A program made the position numbers and the translations under genes. DNA of 28,799 bases from DASSTJ01 sp035707965 (GTDB lineage: Bacteria; Actinomycetota; Actinomycetes; Actinomycetales; Angustibacteraceae), in assembly GCA_035707965.1 (NCBI GenBank), contig DASSTJ010000134.1:1-28799 (forward strand), in the 5' to 3' direction. The stretch's first letter is position 1; each line of letters opens with the position of its first letter. The notes below the pieces were generated by a model, which had not been told where the DNA came from, made no database searches, and saw only the letters and a program-made list of their open reading frames with translations. Shown one piece after another: positions 1-7,291 of this stretch.

Positions 1-1
1 C

Positions 2-829
2 CGCAAGGACCTGCTCGAGAAGGCCGGCATCGACAAGCCGCCGGCCACGCTGGACGAGCTCAAGGCGGACGCGGCCAAGATCGCGCAGGCCAACCCCGGC
101 ATCGCCGGCTTCGTGGCCCGCACCGGCAAGTCGCCGGCCGTGACCCAGTTCTCGAGCTTCCTGTACAGCTTCGGCGGTGACTTCATCGACGACAGCGGCA
201 AGGCCACCATCAACACGGACGCCGCGAAGCAGGCCTACGCCTTCTACAGCGGTCTGATCCGCGACTACGGACCGAAGAACGTCAGCACCGACATGAGCTG
301 GCCAGAGGCCATGGCGATCTTCACCCAGGGCAAGGCCGCGTTCTACACCGAGGCGGACTCGCTGTACGCGAACGCGACCGACCCGGCGAAGTCGAAGGTC
401 TCCGACACGGTGGGCTTCGCGCCGTTCCCCGCCGGCCCCGCAGGCTCGAAGCCGTACAACGTCCCCTCCTGGGCTCTCGGCATCAACGACGGGTCGAAGA
501 ACAAGGACAACGCCTGGAAGTTCATCGAGTGGGCGACCAGCAAGGAGCAGGTGCTGGCGAACCAGAAGGCCGGCGTGCCTGGCGCTCGCCAGTCGGTCTG
601 GGAGGACCCGGAGGGCACGGCGACGTACCCGAAGGACCTCGCTGAGGCGATCGCCGTGAGCACGAAGAACGGAGTCGGCCACGACCGCCCGCTGGTGGTC
701 AAGGTGCCCGAGGCTCGTGAGATCGTCGGTCAGCCCATCGTCGACGGCATCACCGGCAAGGACACCGCCGCCTCCGCCGACGCGGCCCAGAAGGCCTTCC
801 AGCAGCTGCTGGACGACGAGAACAAGTGA
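2..829 (+). CDS. Sugar ABC transporter substrate-binding protein, 5'-truncated
   Basis: The reading frame is open from base 2 and the gene starts before the window, so the signal peptide and N-terminus are missing; 275 residues are visible. The visible part looks like the C-terminal two thirds of a family 1 extracellular solute-binding protein: it has the aromatic-rich ligand lobe (FSSFLYSFGGDFIDD), the segment AFYTEADSLYA, the hinge-like FAPFPAGPAG, and a late SWALGINDGSKNKDNAWKF stretch typical of MalE/UgpB-like proteins, where whole-helix packing precedes the last lobe. It would bind the sugar or sugar acid outside the membrane and deliver it to the two permeases that follow. No ABC ATPase is encoded here; actinomycete sugar importers of this type commonly share one MsiK-like ATPase encoded elsewhere (family knowledge). 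The galactonate-type enzymes downstream suggest a galactonate or galactose-derived substrate, but specificity cannot be read from the sequence. Confidence 0.9.
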   Translation, partial: RKDLLEKAGIDKPPATLDELKADAAKIAQANPGIAGFVARTGKSPAVTQFSSFLYSFGGDFIDDSGKATINTDAAKQAYAFYSGLIRDYGPKNVSTDMSWPEAMAIFTQGKAAFYTEADSLYANATDPAKSKVSDTVGFAPFPAGPAGSKPYNVPSWALGINDGSKNKDNAWKFIEWATSKEQVLANQKAGVPGARQSVWEDPEGTATYPKDLAEAIAVSTKNGVGHDRPLVVKVPEAREIVGQPIVDGITGKDTAASADAAQKAFQQLLDDENK

Positions 830-836
830 CGTCGCG

Positions 837-875
837 CCGCGGTGGGCTGGAGCCACGAGCTCCGGTCCACCGCGG
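837..875 (+). promoter_or_regulatory. Strong intercistronic hairpin after the binding-protein gene
   Basis: CCGCGGTGG (837-845) pairs with CCACCGCGG (867-875), then GCT with GGT through one G-C and two G-U pairs, then GGAGC (849-853) with GCTCC (859-863), closing a 5-base loop CACGA. The stem is 17 bp and continuous in RNA. It starts 7 bases after the binding-protein stop and lies just before the permease ribosome binding site. In sugar ABC operons such hairpins typically stabilise the binding-protein transcript or partly stop transcription, giving more binding protein than permease. No U tract follows, so it is probably not a full terminator. Confidence 0.7.
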
Positions 876-903
876 GTGCACGTGACATCGGGTGGAGAAC
901 CTC

Positions 904-1827
904 ATGACTGCTCTCACCGCGAGCGACGCGCCGCCGACGACCCCGGGTTGGGCGCGGTGGGCGAACCGGCACCGCAAGTGGCTGTTCGCCGGGCCGGCGA
1001 TGGCTTTCGTCGGGGTGCTCATCGTCTTCCCGCTCGGGTGGACCATCTTCCTGAGCCTGACGGACGCCGAGGGATCCGTCCGCGCGGACAAGTCCTTCAT
1101 CGGCCTCGAGAATTACCTCGACGTCCTCACCGACACGAGCCGCTTCTGGCCGGCCGTGCTGCGCACCGTCGAGTTCACCGGCGTGGCGCTGCTCTTCGAG
1201 GTCGTCCTGGGAATGGCCGTGGCGCTGCTGCTCTGGCGGCCGTTCCGCGGTGAGAAGTGGGTGCGCGTCGCGATCCTGCTGCCACTGGTGGCGACGCCCG
1301 TCGCCGTCGGCATGATGTGGCGCCTGATCCTCGACCCCAACATCGGCATCGCGAACCAGGCGCTCGGCTGGGTGGGCATCCCGCCCCAGCCGTGGCTGGC
1401 CGGTGAGAACACGGCGCTCATGACCACCGCCTTCATGGACGTCTGGCAGTGGACGCCGATGGTCATCCTCATCCTGCTGGCCGGGCTCACCTCCCTGCCC
1501 GACGAGCCGCACGAGGCGGCCCTCGTCGACGGCGCCACGGCGTGGCAGCGGTTCCGCTACGTGACGCTTCCTCTGCTCATGCCGACGGTGATCGTGGCGA
1601 TCCTCCTGCGCGGCATCGACGCCATCAAGACGTTCGACATCCTCTACGCCACGAAGGGCAAGGGCGGCGGCTCGTTCCACGAGGTCGAGACCCTCAACGT
1701 CTACGCGTACGGGCTGAGCTTCGACTACAACGAGTACGGCATCGCGTCTGCCGTCCTCATCATCTTCTTCCTCATCATCGTGGGCTCCATGTGGGTGCTC
1801 ACCCGACGTCGCAAGGAGAACCTCTGA
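904..1827 (+). CDS. ABC transporter permease 1 (MalF/UgpA type)
   Basis: A 307-residue integral membrane permease of the binding-protein-dependent sugar importer. About six hydrophobic segments are visible, beginning with WLFAGPAMAFVGVLIVFPLG and ending with a helix just before the basic tail TRRRKENL. The cytoplasmic EAA coupling loop is clear as EAALVDGATAWQRFRYVTLP, the contact site for the shared ATPase. I place the start at ATG 904, because GGTGGAG (891-897) is then a well-spaced ribosome binding site; the in-frame GTG at 892 would lie inside that site. The stop overlaps the next start by one base (TGATG), which indicates translational coupling with permease 2. Length is normal for the family. 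Confidence 0.93.
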   Translation: MTALTASDAPPTTPGWARWANRHRKWLFAGPAMAFVGVLIVFPLGWTIFLSLTDAEGSVRADKSFIGLENYLDVLTDTSRFWPAVLRTVEFTGVALLFEVVLGMAVALLLWRPFRGEKWVRVAILLPLVATPVAVGMMWRLILDPNIGIANQALGWVGIPPQPWLAGENTALMTTAFMDVWQWTPMVILILLAGLTSLPDEPHEAALVDGATAWQRFRYVTLPLLMPTVIVAILLRGIDAIKTFDILYATKGKGGGSFHEVETLNVYAYGLSFDYNEYGIASAVLIIFFLIIVGSMWVLTRRRKENL

Positions 1828-2645
1828 TGGTGGGCCGACGGACGTCGTACCGCGTCTTCCGTGCGGTCGCCCTGGTCGTCGTCGTCCTCGTGCTGCTGGC
1901 ACCGCTGGTCTGGATGGTGCTGGCGTCGTTCAAGACGACGGTGGACATCTACGACGCGAGCAAGGCCATCTTCTTCTCGCCCACGCTCGACCACTACGTC
2001 AAGGTGCTCAAGCAGGCGGACTACGTCCAGTACATCCTCAACAGCTTCTGGGTCGCGTTCGCGTCGACGACGATCTCGCTGGTGCTGGGCGTGCCGGCCG
2101 CCTACGCGATGAGCCGCTTCACGATGCGACGCTCGTCGCTGGTCGTGCTGATGGCCCGCGTGATCCCCGGCATCTCGCTGCTGGTGCCGTGGTTCTACGT
2201 GTTCTCGAACCTGCACATGGTCGGTGGCTACACGGTGCTGATCCTGAGCCACATGTTCGTGGCGCTGCCGCTCGTGGTCTACATCATGATGGGCTACTTC
2301 GACTCGCTGCCGCTCGAGCTCGAGGAGTCGGCCCAGGTCGACGGCCTGACGCCGATCGGCGCGTTCCGCAAGATCACGCTGCCGCTGTCCGTACCCGGCA
2401 TCGCGACCGCGTCGATCCTGTCCTTCATCTTCTCCTGGAACAACTTCATGTTCGCGCTGGTGCTGTCCGGCGCGCACACGAAGACGCTGCCGGTCGCGAT
2501 CTTCAACTTCGTCGGGTACGCCAGCATCGACTGGGGCGGCCTGATGGCGGCGGCCACGGTCGTGACCCTGCCGATCATGGTCATCGCCCTGATGACCCAG
2601 AAGTACATCGTGTCCGGCATGACCGCCGGCGCGACGAAGGGCTGA
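1827..2645 (+). CDS. ABC transporter permease 2 (MalG/UgpE type)
   Basis: A 272-residue permease that would form the heterodimeric channel with the preceding gene product. It has an N-terminal membrane helix (FRAVALVVVVLVLLAPLVWM), five further hydrophobic segments and the EAA loop EESAQVDGLTPIGAFRKITL, followed by the usual SWNNFMFALVL segment seen in MalG-like proteins. The ATG at 1827 overlaps the upstream stop and is preceded by AAGGAGA (1813-1819). A longer open frame extends upstream but only as a shadow of permease 1. The next gene starts 3 bases after the stop, so the transport and catabolic genes form a single operon. Confidence 0.93.
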   Translation: MVGRRTSYRVFRAVALVVVVLVLLAPLVWMVLASFKTTVDIYDASKAIFFSPTLDHYVKVLKQADYVQYILNSFWVAFASTTISLVLGVPAAYAMSRFTMRRSSLVVLMARVIPGISLLVPWFYVFSNLHMVGGYTVLILSHMFVALPLVVYIMMGYFDSLPLELEESAQVDGLTPIGAFRKITLPLSVPGIATASILSFIFSWNNFMFALVLSGAHTKTLPVAIFNFVGYASIDWGGLMAAATVVTLPIMVIALMTQKYIVSGMTAGATKG

Positions 2646-2648
2646 TCC

Positions 2649-3803
2649 ATGGACGACACCACCATCAGCCGGGTCGAGACGTTCCTCGTCGCGCCCCGCT
2701 GGCTCTTCGTGCGCGTCGAGACGGACGGCGGCGTCGTCGGCTGGGGCGAGGCGACCTGCGAGGGCCGCTCCGAGACGGTGCGCACGGCTGTCGACCAGCT
2801 GAGCGAGCTGCTCGTGGGCCAGGACGCCCTCCGCATCTCCGACCACTGGCAGGTCATGACCAAGGGGTCCTTCTACCGGGGCGGCCCCGTGCTGTCCAGC
2901 GCGGTCTCCGGCCTCGACCAGGCGTTGTGGGACGTCGCGGGCAAGTGCTTCGGCGCGCCGATCCACCAGCTGCTCGGTGGCCCGGTGCGCGACCGTATCC
3001 GCATGTACGGCTGGGTCGGCGGCGACGAGCCCGCCCAGGTCGCCGACCACATCAGCGAGCAGGTCGAGGCCGGACTGACCGCCGTGAAGATGAACGCCAG
3101 CGGGCGCATGCCCCCGCTCGCGTCCGTCGCCGACCTCGACGGGGTCGTCCAGCGCGTCGCAGCAGCGCGTGAGGTGCTCGGCCCCGACCGCGACGTCGCC
3201 GTCGACTTCCACGGGCGGTTCACTCTCGCGAACGCCCGCCGCGTCGCCCCGCTCCTCGAACCGTACCGGCCGTTCTTCCTCGAGGAGCCGGTGATCCCCG
3301 AGAGCTCGCACGTCCTGAAGGACTTCGTGCGCTCCACGACCACGCCGGTGTCGACCGGCGAGCGCCTCTTCAGCCGGCACGAGTTCCTCCCGGTGCTGCA
3401 GGCCGGGATCGCCGTCGCGCAGCCCGACCTCTCGCACGCGGGCGGCATCACCGAGGTGCGCAAGATCGCGTCGCTGGCCGAGGTCTACGACGTGCAGCTG
3501 GCGCCGCACTGCCCGCTGGGTCCCCTGGCGCTGGCAGCCTGCTTGCAGGTGGGGTTCGCCACCCCCAACTACCTCATCCAGGAGCAGAGCCTCGGCATCC
3601 ACTACAACAAGGGAGCGGACGTGCTCGACTACCTCGTCGACACCGCCCCGCTCACCCACGTCGGCGGCTACATCGAGCGCCTCACCGGCCCAGGGCTGGG
3701 CATCGAGATCGACGAGACGGCCGTGCGCAAGGCCGACAAGACCGGCCACGCCTGGCGTGGCCCGGTCTGGCGGCACGCGGACGGCTCGTTCGCGGAGTGG
3801 TGA
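2649..3803 (+). CDS. dgoD: D-galactonate dehydratase-type enolase superfamily enzyme
   Basis: A 384-residue mandelate racemase/muconate lactonizing enzyme-like protein, close to the ~382 residues of DgoD. Family features line up: capping domain at the N-terminus (GWGEATCEGRSETVR), WDVAGKCFGAPIHQLLGG, then the barrel with metal ligands D186 (VDFHGR), E212 (FLEEP) and E238 (STGERL), acid/base H188 and H287 (LAPHCPLGP). These residues and their spacing match galactonate dehydratase, which converts D-galactonate to 2-dehydro-3-deoxy-D-galactonate. The next two genes encode an aldolase and a kinase that complete the pathway, which strengthens the call. Related dehydratases acting on other sugar acids share this fold and residues, so galactonate is the best but not the only possible substrate. 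The ATG start lies 3 bases after the permease stop. Confidence 0.87.
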   Translation: MDDTTISRVETFLVAPRWLFVRVETDGGVVGWGEATCEGRSETVRTAVDQLSELLVGQDALRISDHWQVMTKGSFYRGGPVLSSAVSGLDQALWDVAGKCFGAPIHQLLGGPVRDRIRMYGWVGGDEPAQVADHISEQVEAGLTAVKMNASGRMPPLASVADLDGVVQRVAAAREVLGPDRDVAVDFHGRFTLANARRVAPLLEPYRPFFLEEPVIPESSHVLKDFVRSTTTPVSTGERLFSRHEFLPVLQAGIAVAQPDLSHAGGITEVRKIASLAEVYDVQLAPHCPLGPLALAACLQVGFATPNYLIQEQSLGIHYNKGADVLDYLVDTAPLTHVGGYIERLTGPGLGIEIDETAVRKADKTGHAWRGPVWRHADGSFAEW

Positions 3804-3807
3804 CGGC

Positions 3808-4473
3808 GTGAGGACGACGGACGGCGACCGCTCGCTGCTTGCTGACCTGGCCGACTCGCCGGTCATGGCCATCCTGCGCGGCGACGACGGCGCCGCGCTG
3901 GTGGCGCCGGCCCTCGCGCTGCTTCGTGCTGGCGTCCGCCTCGTCGAGGTCTCGCTCACGACACCCGGCGCCTGCCGGGCGATCGAGCAGATCGCCGCGC
4001 AGCTGCCGGCGGGTGCCAGGGTGGGCGCCGGCACCGTGCTCAGCGTCGGTGACGTCGCGGACGTCGCGGCGGCGGGAGCGCAGTTCGTCGTCACACCTGC
4101 TCTGGCTGAGTCCGTCGCCGAGTCGGTCCGGCGGGGCCTGCCGGTCGCGGCCGGCGCGTTCACCCCGACCGAGGTGCACGCAGCACGGCTGGCCGGTGCC
4201 GAGGTCGTCAAGGTGTTCCCGGCCTCCGTGCTCGGCGCCGCGTACCTGCGCGCCCTGCGCGGCCCGTTCCCGGACGTGCCCCTGATGGCGGTCGGCGGCG
4301 TCGGGCTCGAGCTGGCGTCGGCCTTCATGCGCTCAGGCGCAGCCGGTGTCGGCGTGGGCGGGCCGCTGGTCGGCGACGCCCTGGGCGGTGGCGACCTGGA
4401 CTCGCTGCAGCGACGAGCCGCCGCGTTCCTCGCGGCTGCTCGCGGCGAGGCGTCAGGTGGCGTGCCGGCATGA
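3808..4473 (+). CDS. 2-dehydro-3-deoxy-6-phosphogalactonate (KDPG/KDPGal) aldolase
   Basis: A 221-residue class I aldolase of the KDPG/KHG family, a single TIM barrel. The Schiff-base lysine is K135 in VKVFPA and the catalytic glutamate is E47 in LVEVSLTTP, at positions nearly identical to the classical E45/K133. GAGTV and the phosphate-binding GGVGLELASAFMRSGAAGVG segments are also present. It would split 2-dehydro-3-deoxy-6-phospho sugar acid into pyruvate and glyceraldehyde 3-phosphate. I choose GTG 3808, 4 bases after the dehydratase stop; the longer upstream frame overlaps dgoD and encodes nothing family-like. The gene ends in an ATGA overlap with the kinase. KDPG and KDPGal aldolases cannot be separated by motif alone; context favours KDPGal. 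Confidence 0.88.
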   Translation: MRTTDGDRSLLADLADSPVMAILRGDDGAALVAPALALLRAGVRLVEVSLTTPGACRAIEQIAAQLPAGARVGAGTVLSVGDVADVAAAGAQFVVTPALAESVAESVRRGLPVAAGAFTPTEVHAARLAGAEVVKVFPASVLGAAYLRALRGPFPDVPLMAVGGVGLELASAFMRSGAAGVGVGGPLVGDALGGGDLDSLQRRAAAFLAAARGEASGGVPA

Positions 4474-5420
4474 CCCAGCGGCTCGACGTCCTCACCATCG
4501 GCGAGTCGATGGTCGCGTTCCACGGTGACGGAGCCTGGTCCGAGGGCAGCCGGGCCTCAGCGCGCGTGGCCGGCGCGGAGTCCAACGTCGCCATCGGGCT
4601 CGCCCGCCTCGGGCACACGGTCAGCTGGTGCGGGCGGCTGGGCACCGACCCGTTCGGCGACCTCGTGCTGCGCCAGCTGCGGGCCGAGGCGGTGGGCGTG
4701 GAGCACGTGGTACGCGACCCAGGGGGCCCGACCGGCCTGATGTTCGTGGAGCACCGCACCGCCGACGTGGTGCGCGTCGAGTACCGGCGCGACCGTTCTG
4801 CCGGCTCACGTCTGCGGTTGGGCGACGTCGAGGCAGCGCTGGGTGCGGGCCCGCGGCTCCTGCACCTGACCGGCATCACGCCGGCCCTGTCGCCGACCGC
4901 TCGATGCGCGGTGCTGCACGCGGCCGAGGTGGCACGGGCGGGGCAGGTCCTCGTCTCGCTCGACGTCAACTTCCGCTCACGGCTCTGGTCGCGCGAGGAG
5001 GCTCGCGACGCGCTCCGCGACCTCGTGCGGCACGTCGACGTCGTCGTGGCGTCGGACGACGAGCTCGACCTTGTGGCGGACGGCGACGACGCCGCTGCGG
5101 CGAGGGAGCTGCTCGGCTCCGGCGTCGGCCACGTCGCCGTCAAGCGGGGTCCCGACGGCGCGACGCTGTGGACGGGGGACGAGCGCTACGACGTCCCGGC
5201 GCTCCGCGTGACCGCGGTCGACCCCTTCGGTGCCGGCGACGCGTTCACCGCGGGCCTGCTGTCCGGGCTGCTCGACGGGCTCGGTGGCGCGGAGTCCCTG
5301 CGCCGTGGCGCCCGGCTCGGCGCCTTCGCCGTGAGCACCCTCGGCGACTGGCACGGCCTGCCCCGCCGCGACGAGCTGCACCTGCTCGACGGCCTGCGCC
5401 CCGGCACGCTGCTGCGGTAG
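4470..5420 (+). CDS. PfkB-family 2-dehydro-3-deoxygluconate/galactonate kinase
   Basis: A 316-residue ribokinase-fold sugar kinase. It has the N-terminal TIGESMVAF strand, the PfkB signature region GAESNVAIGLARLG, DVNFRSRLW typical of KDG kinases, and the second signature DPFGAGDAF with catalytic base D257. It would phosphorylate the 2-dehydro-3-deoxy sugar acid made by the dehydratase to feed the aldolase encoded just upstream. The classical enterobacterial DgoK belongs to a different family, so this operon appears to use a KdgK-like kinase for the galactonate branch (inference). The start overlaps the aldolase stop (ATGA), giving translational coupling. The gene is convergent with the next minus-strand gene with only 4 bases between stops, so no separate terminator fits between them. 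Confidence 0.88.
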   Translation: MTQRLDVLTIGESMVAFHGDGAWSEGSRASARVAGAESNVAIGLARLGHTVSWCGRLGTDPFGDLVLRQLRAEAVGVEHVVRDPGGPTGLMFVEHRTADVVRVEYRRDRSAGSRLRLGDVEAALGAGPRLLHLTGITPALSPTARCAVLHAAEVARAGQVLVSLDVNFRSRLWSREEARDALRDLVRHVDVVVASDDELDLVADGDDAAAARELLGSGVGHVAVKRGPDGATLWTGDERYDVPALRVTAVDPFGAGDAFTAGLLSGLLDGLGGAESLRRGARLGAFAVSTLGDWHGLPRRDELHLLDGLRPGTLLR

Positions 5421-5424
5421 GGCG

Positions 5425-5823
5425 CTACGCCGGCGCGAGCAGCTTCGCGAGGCGTTCCGGTTCGGCGACGGTGACCGTGAGGTTCGGGTGCAGCGGTGGT
5501 CCCAGCGGGTTCAACGCCTTCACTGGCCGGTGGAACACGATGCACGTGCCGCGCTCACCGTTGGTCGCGAAGGTGACGCCCAGGTCGGAGAACGACAGGT
5601 GGGCCGGCCCGGCGGTCTTCACGAAGGAGTACGGTCCGCTGACCTCGGTGTGCGCGATGTTGACCAGGGGCGTCGACAGTCGCCACAGCCCGAAGCGGAC
5701 GTGCAGGCCGCCGGAGGTCACGACGAGGGCGGTCGTCGACGGGGTGACGCCGAACGGCAGCCCGGCGACCTCGTACGGCCGAGCGAAGCGGAACGTGAAC
5801 TCCTCACCGGGGGGCAGGGCCAT
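5425..5823 (-). CDS. Conserved hypothetical protein, 132 aa
   Basis: I do not recognise a characterised family. The protein is soluble with no signal peptide or membrane helix, alternates hydrophobic and polar residues in short strands, and is rich in beta-type segments (TTALVVTSGGLHVRFGLW, VNIAHTEVSGPYSFV, HLSFSDLGVTFATN), resembling small beta-barrel or pleckstrin-homology-like proteins found widely in actinomycetes. Codon use, with G/C at third positions, is like the neighbours, so it is a real gene rather than a shadow. The ATG at 5823 is chosen as the only convincing start; no strong ribosome binding site is visible before it. Its product is unrelated in any obvious way to the flanking sugar-acid operon. 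Confidence 0.75.
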   Translation of the reverse strand: MALPPGEEFTFRFARPYEVAGLPFGVTPSTTALVVTSGGLHVRFGLWRLSTPLVNIAHTEVSGPYSFVKTAGPAHLSFSDLGVTFATNGERGTCIVFHRPVKALNPLGPPLHPNLTVTVAEPERLAKLLAPA

Positions 5824-6050
5824 GGGTTCAGCGCCGCCGGCGGTCGAGCTGCTCTGAGGATGACATCACCGTGTCCTACCCGTTGCTGAGGGCGGCACAC
5901 ACCGGCGGGCGCATCACGGTCTGTCTCTGGACGGTCGCTGTGCGTCGAATAGCCCTTTCCGCCCATTCTCGCGGATGGTCCCGGGCTGCCAGGCTGACCC
6001 TCCGGCGTCACGTGGCGCCGACCTCCGCACCAGGCCCCCAGGAGCACTCC

Positions 6051-7160
6051 ATGAACCGACGTGCGTTCGCCGGCGGTGCCATCGCCGCCGCTACCGCTGC
6101 AGCACTGGTACTCGCCACGCCCACCTCCGCCTCCGCCTCCGACCGCACCGACAGCCATCACGTGAGAAAGCCGCACGTCCGTGTGCTGAACTCCGACGTG
6201 ATCGCGCCGTTCCAGCTCGCCGCGTCCCGCGGTCACCTGTACGTGTCCGACGGCGCGACGTCGACCGTCTCGATGCTGCGCAAGGGCGGCCTCAAGACCG
6301 TCGCGACCGGCCCCCAGCCGGGCGAGGTGGCCGGCGTCGCCTTCGACACGTCCGGCAAGGCCATGGCCTACACCGCCACGGACTACACGACGGGCGCCGC
6401 GACGCTCACCATCAAGCGCCAGGGCAAGAAGGACGTCGTGGCCGACCTCTCCGCGTTCGAGGCCGCGCACAACCCGGACGCTCAGGTCGTCTACGGCGTC
6501 GAGAACCCCAGCCAGTGCGTCAAGGACGCGTTCGAGCCCTTGGGCGGCGCCACGATGACCGGCGTCGTCGAGTCCCATCCGTACGCCGTGGCCAGCCTCG
6601 GCAACGGCGCGTGGGTCGTCGCGGACGCGGCGGGCAACGACCTGCTCAAGGTCGACTGGCGTGGCAACGTCTCGCTCCTGGCCCTCATGCCGCGCCAGCC
6701 CATCACGGTCACGGCCGACATCGCGTCGGCCATGGGTCTGCCGGACTGCGTCGTCGGCGTCACGTACAACTTCGAGCCGGTCCCGACCGACGTGGTCGTC
6801 GGATCCCACGGCAAGCTGTACGTCTCGCTCCTGCCGGGCGGTCCCGAGGACGCGTCCCTCGGGGCGCGCGGCAGCGTCTACCAGGTGAACCGCTGGAACG
6901 GCCACAGCAAGCGCATCGCCACGGGCTTCCTCGGGGCGACGAACCTGACGATGGACCCGCGGGGCACCATCTACGTCTCGGAGCTGTTCGCGGGTCGGAT
7001 CTCCACGGTCTCGCGAGGGCGTGCCAAGGAGTACCTGGCCCTGCCGGGGGTGCTCTCGGTGGAGTGGGCCAACGGTCACCTCTACGCCTCGACCATGGCT
7101 CCCATGGACGAGGAGGGGAACCCGGCGGGCAACGGCTCGATCGTGCGCATCGAGCGCTGA
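6051..7160 (+). CDS. Secreted ScyD/ScyE family beta-propeller protein
   Basis: A 369-residue exported protein. The N-terminus MNRRAFAGGAIAAATAAALV has a twin-arginine-like start and ends in TPTSASASD, a plausible signal peptidase I site, so export by Tat is likely. The mature part has NHL/propeller-like repeats: GHLYVSDGATSTVSML, AYAVASLGNGAWVVADAAGN-like strands, GKLYVSLLPGGPEDASLGA, and GTIYVSELFAGRIS, which match the ScyD/ScyE family common in actinobacteria and cyanobacteria. Biochemical role is unknown in most members; binding of a ligand or cell-wall component is possible. I chose ATG 6051 because CAGGAG lies 7-12 bases upstream and the signal peptide begins there. The gene is monocistronic and ends in a strong terminator hairpin. 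The 227 bases upstream hold no gene; I see no clear promoter hexamers in them. Confidence 0.85.
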   Translation: MNRRAFAGGAIAAATAAALVLATPTSASASDRTDSHHVRKPHVRVLNSDVIAPFQLAASRGHLYVSDGATSTVSMLRKGGLKTVATGPQPGEVAGVAFDTSGKAMAYTATDYTTGAATLTIKRQGKKDVVADLSAFEAAHNPDAQVVYGVENPSQCVKDAFEPLGGATMTGVVESHPYAVASLGNGAWVVADAAGNDLLKVDWRGNVSLLALMPRQPITVTADIASAMGLPDCVVGVTYNFEPVPTDVVVGSHGKLYVSLLPGGPEDASLGARGSVYQVNRWNGHSKRIATGFLGATNLTMDPRGTIYVSELFAGRISTVSRGRAKEYLALPGVLSVEWANGHLYASTMAPMDEEGNPAGNGSIVRIER

Positions 7161-7178
7161 CCCCTGCCGTGCACGCGT

Positions 7179-7222
7179 GAGCGCGTCGGGGCCTTGGTGA
7201 TCACCACGGCCCCGACGCGCTC
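7179..7222 (+). terminator. Strong hairpin terminator downstream of the ScyD-like gene
   Basis: GAGCGCGTCGGGGCC (7179-7193) pairs perfectly with GGCCCCGACGCGCTC (7208-7222). The segment between them contains the palindrome TGGTGATCACCA (7195-7206), so one long near-continuous hairpin forms with a single T/C mismatch and a GATC apex. It begins 18 bases after the stop codon. There is no long T run, as is common for terminators in very GC-rich actinomycetes. Confidence 0.8.
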
Positions 7223-7291
7223 GTCTGCGCGGTACAAGACGAGGCCTTTCGACGCTGGTCGCCGGCCTCGTGGCCGGTCCATCCTGGGCAC

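Noticed and set aside
1725..4523. Very long open frame on the minus strand opposite the permease, dehydratase and aldolase genes
   Set aside because: The translation is Arg/Asp/His-rich low-complexity sequence without domains. It is the antisense shadow of well-recognised plus-strand genes in very GC-rich DNA.
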